Positions 1-27,431 of a DNA stretch of 64,000 nt are shown one piece after another. Under the pieces are notes generated by a model that worked only from the letters and a program-made list of their open reading frames with translations, was not told the DNA's origin and made no database searches. The DNA is from Bugula neritina (lineage: Eukaryota > Bryozoa > Gymnolaemata > Cheilostomatida > Bugulidae), in the NCBI GenBank assembly GCA_964035545.1, contig OZ037769.1, positions 5,948,429 to 6,012,428 of the forward strand, in the 5' to 3' direction. Within the stretch, counting starts at the first letter, position 1. The number at the start of each line of letters is the position of its first letter. The translations under genes and the position numbers were made by a program.

Positions 1-211
1 TTTTATATTGTGTTTTTATACAGTTGCAATGCATAAAGTTGTAATGCATGTTGTTTTTTTTTAATAATTGATCTGTCATTGTAGACAATTTAAACATTCT
101 AGCAAAATTGATTTAAACTCTGTGTTATACATAAATATCAAGAACTTTGGCCATTAGCTTGTGTTTTTAATTAGTAGATTTATCTATACCCATGTACTAT
201 TTCTTTTACAG

Positions 212-261
212 TTGAAATGAATGACCTAGCAAAAGAAATGGGAGTTGAAAACAGAATGTAG
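212..261 (+). CDS. Putative last coding exon of a plus-strand gene (partial)
   Basis: A pyrimidine-rich 3' splice site (TTCTTTTACAG, ending at 211) is followed by an open stretch of 15 codons, entered in phase 2, that ends in TAG at 259-261. A canonical AATAAA lies about 140 bases downstream at 400-405. The predicted C-terminus is short and charged (EMNDLAKEMGVENRM) and I do not recognise its family. The rest of the gene would lie left of the window. The gene would be convergent with the ABTB1 gene. The call rests only on splice, stop and poly(A) spacing, so it could be chance. Confidence 0.4.
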
Positions 262-399
262 TTTGGAAGTGTTAGTATCGTGTATATGTTTGTGCAAGCA
301 ATATACACTCATTGGAAGTTTTCTTTATTAATATAGTTTGGGTTTGAATAAGCGAGACTTGATGTACAGATTTATGTATTCATGTTATTTTACTATTGA

Positions 400-405
400 A
401 ATAAA
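400..405 (+). terminator. Poly(A) signal AATAAA
   Basis: A canonical AATAAA sits about 140 bases after the stop codon of the putative plus-strand terminal exon, a normal distance for a short 3' UTR. Confidence 0.4.
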
Positions 406-958
406 ATGATAATATGCCAATATTTTTTTTGGGTTTTGACTTTAATATTTATCTATCTTTAAAAAACCTCAAAATAACAGCTACATAGAATAGTTTTCTT
501 ATTCTCAAAAGCTTATACCATAATATCTTATTAGTATATCTAGGTTCCAATATTGTGCAAAACAAAATAATTATACAACAAAGCAAAATAGTATCAAAAT
601 ATAACAACCAAGTGAAACAAATTCAAATTCGAAAAATAACTTACAGGAATATTTTATCCTGGGTTTTGAGTTATGAGCAAAAGAATACAAAACGCTAATA
701 TAAAAATACCAACGGCAATTAGATCTATTGAATGACTACAGCTACATTAGTCGACAGATGAACGCTATAGTGTAAAAGGTACAATTACAATATATTAAAC
801 GTAGACAAATACTCCATATGTGAAATAAATTGAAGGTACAAAAATAACTGAATTCTAATGAGTAGCTAAATATTCACCTGCATAAATGTTAAAAAAGTGT
901 TATAGAAATCAATGTAAATAAACACACCACTTGTGTTGGTTAAAACTCAAACAAGGGT
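406..958. other. Intergenic / 3' UTR between convergent genes
   Basis: AT-rich sequence between the putative plus-strand gene end and the ABTB1 stop codon. It presumably contains the ABTB1 3' UTR on the minus strand. I see no repeat and no other gene. Confidence 0.5.
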
Positions 959-3900
959 TCAACAGTCCAGCTGGAGACTTTCCAGCAACTGGTCAATCAG
1001 GGATAACTGGTCATGAACACTCTGTATTTCACTGTATGTTCGAACTCGACTGGTCATGTGATAGCGGACATTGTCAACGATGTCTATTGAATCTGAATCC
1101 TCTCTAGAAACCACTTCACTCGCATCATGCACCACCAAATTCTTAAACTCTGATCGCAACACCATCTAAAACATTCAAGTATAAGGTAAGTTGTAGGTGA
1201 CATGAGGTACATTGGCCAACAATGCAAGACAAATGTACAGAATACTAAAATTATACTGGTTTTTTAATATCTTCAAAAAATTATGAATTTAAACCAAAAA
1301 TTAAAATTTTAATGCAAGTACCGAAAATATAAGTTGCTAAAATATTGTTATTGAAAGTAAAATCCTAACCACCTCAAGATTTTCCAGTTGTGAAAAACAA
1401 ACCGCAATTTAGCTAGACTTGTTTACCTGCTCAATGTTTGCTGCGATGAACTCTGTACACTGATCCTCTAATTTAGGGAGATTAAACAGTCTACTCATCT
1501 CAAAGATTTGAAAGACATTTTCCTCATCAATTAAGTCAGCAATAAAAGCAGCACAGTACTTTTTCAGACCGGGTAGCAGGTACATATCAGCTTTGTACAG
1601 CACCTCAAACACTGTGTCTTCTGCCAGCTGAATAAGTTATTAGAAATAGAGTGAAAAATACATTAAAATGACAAGACAAGCATAACCGCTAAGAAAAATT
1701 TCTTTTTTTTTACAAAAATTTAAAAAGCAACTCTTATTATTCTAATAAATTTTCAGAACAAGGTGATGCAATTATTTCAGTGAGGTTTAAGGTTGATATT
1801 ACAATAGCTGGCATGAACTTGATAAGGTCACTTATAAAGACTATTAAACTCCTTAAGCAATACAGATTTAAACATATAACCTATTGAATTGCTATTAGCA
1901 CATGATGTAAGTAAACGTAATTACTCACAGTTCATTGAACTTAAAATATAGGTAACTAACTACACAAGTATTGATTTGGAATCCTTTAACAGCACCAATC
2001 ATGAATACACAAGCACATATGTTCCATTGTAACTCTGGGACAACCTACTACAGTGAACTTTATATGAAAAGAAGATTGCAAGTCACATGATTACCTCACA
2101 GCTGTCCGTGTAGATGTAGTATAGTATACATTTGAATGCTTCAATGCTAATATCATGCAAAACTATGCATTCAATCTGATCGTCAACATTTTCGTTAAAA
2201 TGATCCTGGAGTAAAGCTTTGAAATAGTCACTCCGTAAGCAGAAAAACGCTTTGTGACAGTTGAACCTAAAAATACACAATTTTATACGGAACTGAACTT
2301 TAATAACACATAGAAAACAAATACAACTGATGTCAGAAAATATTCTACAGCTTAAAAAATACACTTTAAGGTTTCTAAATTGGTTTTAAATGATGAGAGT
2401 ATGAAATAAGTAAAAAGATATATCATTATCCAAATTACTATTTAGGTAAAAAATCATTTGACACCCTATATTATCTAAAGGCATATAAAAAACTGTACTT
2501 AAGCTATTGAGATTATTTGTAGAATTTTGAATGTACTCAAAGCTAAAATATATATAGTGTAAGGGCATGAGACTCACTTAAAATCCTGCACCATGACACA
2601 CATATCTGGGTACACGGGCTTTATATTGGGACAAAATGGCATCTCCATCAACAGCTACAATACATTGAAAGTGTTGAGAATAGCTATAAACATGCGTTTA
2701 ACATAAACTATATATATTAATTTATAGTTACATATTTGACTAAAATGTGATTCTTATGAAACACGAAATTACCAGGGAGTGATAACTCTAACATTAAAAT
2801 AAATCGATAGCAATTTAATACCAACATGTTTCTGTTGGTTTTATATGATTTAATTGATTAACAGCAATGCTACACTAGACAATATGTCAATCGCCATACC
2901 ACTAAAAATAAAAGTTGAAGAAATATGTGAATCAATAAAATAGAATAGGAATGCTATTTCCTCACCGCATTTGTTTCGGAGGGTAAAGCCTGATCCGCTA
3001 ACTTGGCTAAATCTTGTTTAATACTCTCCCTGTCAACATCGTTGTCTATGGACAGGACGTCAACATGAACACCGGGCTTGCTACTTTCTACAGTCCAGCA
3101 TTAAATACATGTATCATAGTGAAAGAGCAATGCTGAAATTTCAACAGTTGCTTTCGTCTGTTATTCTTATGTAATGTTACAGACTCAGGTTCAAACATAC
3201 TTCACGCAACATCATTTTGTACAAGAAAATTACTGATTCTCTACCAACTCCATCCAAAAGTAACTCATTTAAATTTTGCTGAATTATTGTTATATTTTCA
3301 TTACAGGCCTGGAAATATGGGAAATTAGTAGTAAGCAGATGTGGGGTTGTCTTCTTTTTATCATTGCAAATTGAAAAAACAAAACAACTCACCAAACAAA
3401 TTTTCTTGATTTTAAACTTCACTTAAAGATATTGCAAACAGAACTATAGAGTCCAACCGGATAAAATAAAATAGAAATTAGTTTTTATTACTAAATTGTC
3501 ATTGCACTTCTTACCAAAAGATTTCTTTTCTTTAGCTTTTTTGCCAAGTTGCTGCGTAAGAAGAGGTAATCCACACTGGTTTGCTAAGAGATCTACAGTC
3601 GCTATACTATCATAGGGAACTTGACAGCGACCTTGGTAGATGTAGTCAATGAGAATCTTGAAAGAGTTCGGATCCACCTGCATTAAATATCCCATACAGA
3701 CTAACGTAACTTGTACAGAAAGAATATGAAAACATAACGTATCAGTAAAAGTCTCCAGTTTTACATTCTAGCATTTAATATACAAAGAAAAAAAGTTGTA
3801 GATAGATAACACAGTCTACCTACCGTCAGGTCTTTAACTATGATTGTCTTTTTATTCTCAAGTCTCTTCTCAACTTTATCTAGAAGAGTCGAACATCTGG

Positions 3901-6674
3901 AGGCCAAAATACATCTGTGCACGCAAAATTTCTCACCAAGAACTTTGAAGGTTGCATCGCAGTACAACTTGTCACCCTTTAGTCTGACGGAAAGAAGCAA
4001 TAATCCAACAGCAATCAAAGTTAACCAAAATATGATGCAACATCTTTCAGTAATGTACTTGATTTGTATATGTGCGTTTTTCTCTTTGTAGAAAAAATTT
4101 TACTATTCTCTTTTTATTTTTCGTGATATTATTTCTATTCTCATTACACCACAAGTCAAGGAAAATTTTACAAAGTTGTTAGGCACAAACGTACAGCATG
4201 TATATAGCCATAGACTAAAGACCCATGCAGGTAATGTAGAAACTACTCTAGTGTATAATGAATATTACCATTTACCTGCGCAGGAATTCATCATACAGAT
4301 CTCTCCTCATAGTAGAGGATGTTATCATTTTGTAGTTCTTGAGCAGCTTCTTGATTCTGTCATTCAGTGCAGCATACAAACATCTTTCTCCATCAAATGT
4401 GTTGGCTTCGCATTTAGCGCCTGGGCCAACATAGTAAAAGTTAATAGCTATGTTTAACAAAATGCACTAGCAGTAACATACTCTAAATATAGTTACATAT
4501 AGCTAAAATAACCCTATAAGTTTTATAATATACCAAACATTTATCGAAAAATATTATAAAAAAGTCTATTAACACTAAAATGTTTGTCAACCTTTTGAAC
4601 TTGGATATAAAAGGTAAAAACCTGTATAGCTTGATATCTTGAACTATTGGTTGAGGATACCCACTGTATTTCAATCAGGTGATTACAGTTTATTGACCCT
4701 ATGTGTAGTGCATCTACCAATACTTACCATTTTCTAGCAAGTATTTCACTAATGCTTCGTGTCCACAAAGGCAAGCATAGTATCTACAATAAGAAACGAG
4801 TTGACAATTTACTGCAAAGATTCTGCTGCACACATCATCCATCTGAGACTTACTTAATACTTACTGATTACTTACTTGATACTTACTTAATACTTACTTG
4901 ATACATACTTTATAATTACACAGAATAGTGGAATTACAGAGAATTACAGCCTAACAAACTATAAACCCTATCCAGACTACCAGTGTAGCTCATTGAAAAA
5001 GAGTTATGTTTACAGCATATTCAAAATTTTTAAATGTATCAATAATTTGTGGTATATATCAGGAATTTACAGTTAATGATCTGCTGCAATTACTCGAAAT
5101 TTTAGACGTCAACAGTGACAAAACATCCCCAGCTTAGGATTTAAACTTCTATAATTAAATGACCACAATCAATAGCTAAATCTGAATGTGTTTATAATCA
5201 TTAATACAGCAATACCATAGCAAGTGGCATAACTCCAAGCTATAAGACTGGAGGGTGAATGTTTTTAAATAAACGGAATGTTCAGAAATATGCTACCCTC
5301 TGCCAAAGATAATATTGATATTTGATATATTTTCTACCTGCAAGGCATTATTACTAAATGCTGATGGTTGTGAGCCAATTATTCTACACTTATACAAGTC
5401 AATATAGAAAATAGTCAATCAGTGACTACACTAAAACACAAGTTTATTAGATTCAGCTAAAGTTGAGTCAAATTCATAAATGAAGTTCTCTCTGACCTAA
5501 ATTATGTGTTTATTATGGTGGATTGAATCAGCTAGAAGATCAAAATTAACATCACAAATCCTGTTTCAATACAGTTACTTACAGAGGAGTTGTGTCCCAT
5601 TTATCTCTGATGTTAAGTTCTACATCTCTTGATTCAACCAGATACCTACATATATTCAACAGATCATTGCATAATAAAATTGAATAAAACTATGCAAATT
5701 AATTTAAAAAAAATAATTTCCTATTACTTGATTCTATTTGATTATTTGTTCTACCTGAGCAACAACTTAGACTCAACCTCTACCAGTTACTCATTTAAAT
5801 TCATTTCAATGACTTCAACTCATTTTCAAACATAGATACTTTAGTACATGATAGAGAGTTCTACAGCCAAAGCTTGCAAGTTTATTGAAGTCAATTTGAC
5901 TTTAAACCAATCACTCCAAGATTCATTTAAAATTTTCAATGAGATAAATAAGCCAAATATTAAATTGATTAAAAATTGATTAAAAAACACCTAACTTTTA
6001 CCTAAAACATCTAAATTTTACTGTTTGACCAGCATAATTATAAGAAAAACCGAGTGGTTTAGGTACTACTGAAAATTTACTATTAAAAATCTTACTCATT
6101 TAACAAGTAAATGTAAAAATTACTATGAAAATAACATGATACTTGAGAGTAATACTTAATCTTATGGCTATACCTTGAGAGTTATAGGCTTATACCTGTA
6201 GTTATACTCAATAACTTATAGTTAAACTTTATAGTTCCTATAAGTATGGTTATAACCGAGTATTACTAAAACTATTAGTATTACACTTACAGCTACAGTA
6301 TTACAATTACCATTACTACTAGTATTATTATTAGTAGTATCATTACTTATACTAAAACTAATAATATTACTGTAAAGTAAAAGTGTAAGGGTTATCCTAA
6401 TCCTTTTACTAATAGTAATAGTTATACTGTGATAGTAATACTGCTACTGGTAGTATTACTATTAGTAGTACTAATAGTATTTAAATAATAGTTAATGTTA
6501 TACTTATAAGTATACTTATAGTTATACTCTTATAGTAATGACTAAGTCTAATCATAATGTTTATGTCATAGTTAATGTTAATGTTATAGTTTAACTTTAT
6601 AGTATTAGTTATACCTACTTGATTTTTTCTAAATCACCAGTTCTACAACTTGTGAAAACATCGTGGTAGTCCAT
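959..6674 (-). CDS. ABTB1: Ankyrin repeat and BTB/POZ domain protein 1 (ABTB1/BPOZ), 11 exons, complete
   Basis: Exons in gene order: 6619-6674, 5583-5645, 4728-4783, 4276-4420, 3824-3983, 3515-3677, 2966-3087, 2578-2654, 2095-2266, 1427-1627, 959-1165. All phases join and total 1422 nt, or 473 aa, close to the vertebrate length of about 478. Residues 1-75 form the ankyrin part (RDKWDTTPLYYACLCGHE). After a conserved linker (ANTFDGERCLYAALND) comes a first BTB domain at about 105-215 (CVHRCILASRC). A second BTB domain at about 268-345 carries CHKAFFCLRSDYF. A C-terminal region follows (ADMYLLPGLKKYC, KLEDQCTEF) and the protein ends in LDC, as vertebrate ABTB1 does. Family knowledge: a cytoplasmic BTB adaptor reported as a mediator of PTEN growth-suppressive signalling and a partner of eEF1A; BTB domains of this type can recruit CUL3. 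The start is the first ATG of exon 1 and matches the family N-terminus. The 5' splice site of exon 1 must be read as AA|GTAGGT, because the overlapping alternative TAG|GTATAA would put a stop in frame. Confidence 0.95.
4852..4908. repeat. 11-bp tandem repeat in an ABTB1 intron
   Basis: About five to six imperfect copies of TTACTTGATAC/TTACTTAATAC lie just upstream, in gene sense, of the third coding exon. Read on the gene strand most units contain GTAAGT, a perfect 5' splice-site core. Confidence 0.8.
6225..6545. repeat. Low-complexity AGTATTAC/GTAATAC-rich stretch
   Basis: Irregular, strand-symmetric iterations of AGTATTAC, TAGTAATA and ATAGTTATA fill the 3' part of ABTB1 intron 1. No fixed period is visible, and the stretch is non-coding. 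Confidence 0.6.
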
Positions 6675-7924
6675 TTTAATTTAAATTTAAATCAGTCAGT
6701 ATTTAGTAATGAACTATTAACTAATTGAATATTAAAGCGATACTATCAATAATAGAACAAGTAGTAGTACTATAGTCAATTTGCAAATCTCAGTTGTGCA
6801 GGTTACGTTGTAGCAGAGGCTCACGGTTTAATAATGAGTGTCCATACTTTTGTTATGACATATTATAACATGCTGCGCGCAACAAGTTATAATAACAGCT
6901 CTCAGGCTATAAGCATGCAAATTGTTGTTATAGCCTCGATTTGAGCTATGGCAATAACCAAGTAGACCAATCAAGTGTTAGCGTTTCATGTCAGCTAAAA
7001 CTACTGAACTAAAACTCATAGTTCAATGGCTAAAACCAGGTTTATTCAATATCAATAGAAGGCAACTCCGAAACAATACTAGCGTCAAATTGTTTTAGTG
7101 ACCTTTTGTTAAGAAAATTAATAGTTTTTGCAAAAAAACATATAAACCATACAATGACTTATAAGGTTTACATCTCAAAAGTTATGTTAACTTATGCTAC
7201 AGGTTTCACACTGTATTATATAAGCATTTTATTCTTCATTAGCATATGCAAACTCATATATTTTAGCCAGAAGATTATGCTTTATCCTTTGCTAACAAAG
7301 TTATTTTGTAAGCCTTTGTGTATATCAGCAGAGTTACGGATCTCATAATTTATTATGTTCTTCAACTTAATTCAAATAGAAGGAGCTTTGACATAATGCT
7401 AACTTTGTACTTCGCAGCAATAAGATATATTTTATTGGACTATCAAAAACATTTGGATATGTTTAGATATCAGATATGTCCACAATTACTAGAATATGAT
7501 AAAGGTAGAAAAATAAGAAAATCTTCACATTGCAGAAATATGAGGTTTCACATTAATCTTTTCTCACTAAATGATTTGTAAAATGCAGCCTCAACCTAGC
7601 TATGTACATTTGTAGCTACAAAATTAGTCATAAGAAATAGAATGATTTGTAATGCACATAGTACCAATATAGCACAAAATAAGAGTAAAAATGTATATAA
7701 CTTTGTCTGTTATTTGGAGGTAAAACACTTGTAAAACAACTATAATGCCTTAAATATATATATATGAAATATTATTATGTACAACAATATTATTATGAGC
7801 ACAATGTGTTATAATAATACCAGAATATTATGAAATTTATTATTATATATAATAAAACTGTACAGTAGCTCGTAATAACAATACAAGTATGTCTAGAGCT
7901 GTTATAAGTTTGATCAGCAAAAGT
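6675..7924. other. Intergenic: ABTB1 5' flank and exchanger 3' UTR
   Basis: This stretch holds the ABTB1 5' UTR and promoter (right of 6674) and the 3' UTR of the anion exchanger (left of 7925). A more balanced patch at about 6790-6990 could contain the ABTB1 promoter, but I see no clear TATA box. The open frames at 7106-7581 are AT-rich, unstructured and probably chance. Confidence 0.5.
7836..7841 (-). terminator. Candidate poly(A) signal of the anion exchanger gene
   Basis: AATAAA on the minus strand lies about 84 bases past the exchanger stop codon. It is the nearest canonical signal, but the AT-rich context makes chance matches common. Confidence 0.4.
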
Positions 7925-24075
<16,151 letters not shown>

Positions 24076-26050
24076 TTTAGAAAATTTCCAGAATTGAAAT
24101 CTGTCTTACGGCAGCAACAGGTATTATAGGGTGCTCTAAAAATCCAGTAAATATCGTTAGAAGTAGTTATAAACATATAATTTGTCAAAAGAAGTCAATG
24201 CTTATGTATAACTTTAATCTTTATTACAGAAATAACAGTATTTCACTAAAGTTTTCTTCAAAAGAAGCTGTATAATAATTTTTGTAAAATAAGCACTAGC
24301 ATGTCACCTTTTAACTATCTAAATAACAAGCTTTTAGGTTGTATAACTTTTGAGAAATTAATAATACTAATAATTTACTTTGATATAATAATATAAATTA
24401 ATAGGATTAGGAGTAAAAGTAATATGTAAACTAAATTATATATTTACCAGCAAAAACTGCTTTGTCTAGTAATGATTAGCTTCTGTTTGAATATCTTGCA
24501 ATACTAAATTGATTGTTGAAAAATATTGTCAGAGTATGTTTTCTCTACCCGACCTGACGATCAACTGAAGCTGGTTCTCTCTGGCAGAGTATTTGTACCA
24601 TTTTACCATCTCGTGTTTGTGATTATTTTATTTGCTACGTGCTCCAATACCATGAGGTTTCAGCCACTTGAAAAAATTATTCGTTACTTTAATTAATCAA
24701 ATTCCATTTCAAAGAAATAGGCTAAATGCCTAACTATGGTAGTGCTCATTTTAAGGGATGGGCACATGCCAAACCAGTTTCAATCAAGCGGAGAACTTGA
24801 AGTTAAGCTATATGAATATATTAGTATATATATATATATATATATATGTATTGGATACTGATTTATCCACACGTGCGCTATAACAGAACAATAAACATTG
24901 TTATGCAATACCAATTTGCAACATGTTTACTAATATTTCAGGTTTTTGTTAAGAAATAAATGCTAACAAATTTGCTCAAACTATGATGTCATATATAACC
25001 CAGTTGTTGACTCACAGCTTAAGGATTTTCATTTGCTTTATTTGCTGCATCTGGAAATTTTTGCAGCCTGACTGTGAATTTCGTAAAGTTATAATATTAA
25101 ATAACATCTTTGACATAGCTTATGTTGACTGAAATCTTCAGTCACTCACCATTTTGTATCATTAGAAAACTCAATGAGATCTACTCTTTCTTTCCAGTGA
25201 AATAATGTTCCATGACACAGGAAGACGAAGTGCACAAGAATGGCACAATTTAATTTTAAGGCATGTTATATTTTCATCACATTTTTTCCTAATGTCCTGA
25301 TGATATTTTTTAGTCTGTTCAGTTTTTTTTATATAATTATATAGGTTTTAGTATGCAGAAAACCTTTTATTATAGGTGTTATAGGTATAAATTTCATAAA
25401 CAAAACAAACCGTCACGCGAAAAACAATGCCACAACCTCTTAAGTACCTTTAGTTAATTGATATAAGGTCAGCAAAACTTGGTTCTTAGTCAAAATTGAA
25501 AATTAAAATTAAAAAACTGTTTTTGTCAGATCAAGGTCATGGGAGATTTGATAAAAATTTTAAACCAAATGCAAACTGGAAATCAAAAGTCTTGAATTTT
25601 CAGTAAACAACACTGCTTAAAAGTAAGTATTATATAACATTGCATGTAGCACATCTATGCGTTAATCTCCTCCTAATTGTATGCATCCTACACTTCCTAA
25701 AGTGTATTTTAGAATTGGCACACTGTTGTATGGAAATTGCTAATTTTAATTCTGTTGGCCTCATCTCTATTGAACAGGTTATTAGCATAACGCGACAACG
25801 CCCCATTAATGTTAATTGTGTCAATTGTGTACAATAATTAGCATATAGTGTGTTGGTAGGTGACAACTACAAGCCATCATCTCAGGCTCCCAGACGAGTT
25901 CTCCCCTGGTATTAAATATATTCTATGCATACCTTACTCTCTGTACTCTCATTATTCAAGGGGCCCATGATTCATTGTTTACAAGCTCTCGTGCTAAACG
26001 AGATAAGTTTCTGTCTGCTGCAATAGTTTTGAAACTTTTTACGTAAGAGG
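24076..26050. other. Intergenic: exchanger 5' flank
   Basis: No gene recognised. The sequence immediately right of 24075 reads as 5' UTR of the exchanger. A (TA)n microsatellite lies at 24825-24847. The promoter should be here, but no core element stands out. Confidence 0.5.
24825..24847. repeat. (TA)n microsatellite
   Basis: About 11 uninterrupted TA units. Confidence 0.9.
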
Positions 26051-26055
26051 CTTGC
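26051..26055 (+). repeat. Target site duplication CTTGC, left copy
   Basis: CTTGC here and at 34161-34165 directly flank the composite BEL/Pao insertion. A 5 bp duplication is usual for this superfamily. Confidence 0.85.
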
Positions 26056-26148
26056 TGTTGAGCAAGGTCTCGCCACAAAAATGGTTTTGGTACGGACTGA
26101 GAAGAAGTTTTAACAAATCTCTCACTTTTATTAATTTTCTTCTAAATC
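26056..26148 (-). repeat. Inverted LTR 3' end (U5 terminus) at the left boundary
   Basis: This is the exact reverse complement of 26795-26887 (last 93 bp of the LTR), without mismatch by eye. Its outer end, TGTTGAGC, abuts the target duplication. Its inner end joins the ectopic polypurine segment through a 4-base shared AATC (26145-26148). Confidence 0.9.
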
Positions 26149-26187
26149 AGTTTAGTTAATTTCCCTGAGTGAAATTAAAGGGGGGAG
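26145..26187 (+). repeat. Ectopic copy of the pre-3'LTR segment with polypurine tract
   Basis: These 43 bases equal 33418-33460, the internal sequence just before the 3' LTR, including the tract AAAGGGGGGAG. In a normal provirus this sequence is absent upstream of the 5' LTR. Confidence 0.9.
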
Positions 26188-26887
26188 TGTAAAGGATCTA
26201 ACAAAGAAGCATGATAGCCCTTGTTACAAATACCACTAGAACTTTTATTTTTAGCCTTTAATGGTGATATTTGTTATTATTAGATAGTTCATTCTCCTGT
26301 GCAGCAGTCAGCTGCCTAATAATAGGTAAAGCCTAACCGCCACCTTTGTTGAAGTCAGCTTTTAGGGTTTGACAGGAACTGATCCATCTTCCTTTATGAG
26401 GTCATTACATGTGCCCCATAGTTAGCTGACCATAATTATAGCTAAATTTAGATGTAATTACCTTTTCTTTGTGATTGCCCTGGTATTTAAGGCAGCATTG
26501 AAACTCCAAAAAGACAGTCACTCATGTAGCCTAAGCTGAGCTACTTATTTTGTTAAGTTAAGTGACAAAGAGCTAAATTTTGAAGATATTATAGCAAGCT
26601 CGTCAAGAGAATAAAGGTATTTTATTATTATTCTTTGCTATTTTTAACTTGATAATGCTTTATGTCTTTTGTTACAATTTTTATTGCTGTTATATTTTAA
26701 TATTATATCGTGATGTTTGCTGGTATTTGAACAACTGTATTGTATGAGTTTTAGCACACCTATATGTATTCTTTATGTTACTTGTAGTTTTTACGATTTA
26801 GAAGAAAATTAATAAAAGTGAGAGATTTGTTAAAACTTCTTCTCAGTCCGTACCAAAACCATTTTTGTGGCGAGACCTTGCTCAACA
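26188..26887 (+). repeat. 5' LTR (700 bp)
   Basis: Starts TGTAAAGGATC and ends GCTCAACA. It contains a TATA-like TATTTAAGG at 26484-26492 and an AATAAA at 26610-26615, which suggest the U3, R and U5 order. The copy at 33461-34160 appears identical. Confidence 0.95.
26484..26492 (+). promoter_or_regulatory. TATA-like element of the LTR promoter
   Basis: TATTTAAGG lies about 120 bases before the LTR poly(A) signal, the expected order for an LTR promoter. The equivalent in the 3' LTR is 33757-33765. Confidence 0.45.
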
Positions 26888-27431
26888 GTAAAAACTTTAT
26901 CTCAAGTGGTGAAGCAGTAAAGCGCTGCTTCCAAGTGGTGGTGAGAGAATAAAGATTCCTTTCCAAGTGGTTGTGAGAGTCGGCAGTGAAGTCCTCGTCT
27001 CCAACTAGAGATAGCAGTCCGTCAAGTTCCATTTCGCAGCATTTTCCCTACTACCTACCCACTCCTTTCCAAGAAGTCGTACCTTCAGCCAAGAGGACAA
27101 TTTCAGCATTAACATTAACATTTCATTTGGAATTAATTGAAACCTCCATTCATTCCGGAAGTAGAAGAAGGGGTGAGCAATTATATTCTTAAATACCAGG
27201 CAATCTAGGGCTTATAGTAACTTAGTATAGGAGTATTATTTGGTCCCTTTGTTGTATTGCATGTGATGACCTTGCATTGAGGGTGAGGTCGGTTCCTTGT
27301 TAATTGTTGAAATTAATTAGTTGGCATTTTCTGGTGGTGTTAGGTTGATGAATTCATAGGTTAGGAAAATTGCTTAGTAATTACTTGACAAATTAGTTGT
27401 AACGTTTTAAGTGGTGTTTGAAACAAAAATC
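26888..27431 (+). other. Retrotransposon leader with primer-binding region
   Basis: The 544 bases between 5' LTR and gag-pol should hold the primer-binding site. TGG-containing candidates occur in three related motifs (CAAGTGGT) at about 26903-26980; the primer tRNA cannot be named by eye. A frame at 26986-27192 contains the peptide SIHSGSR, which recurs at the start of gag-pol, and it runs into a GTGAGC donor-like site. Confidence 0.6.

Noticed and set aside
3177-3422. Minus-strand open frame in an ABTB1 intron
   Set aside because: Including it breaks the frame, whereas direct splicing of 3515-3677 to 2966-3087 recreates the conserved SKPG...VDVLSID segment.
7106-7581. Two overlapping plus-strand frames between ABTB1 and the exchanger
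   Set aside because: Composition is that of AT-rich intergenic DNA, with no splice or domain evidence.
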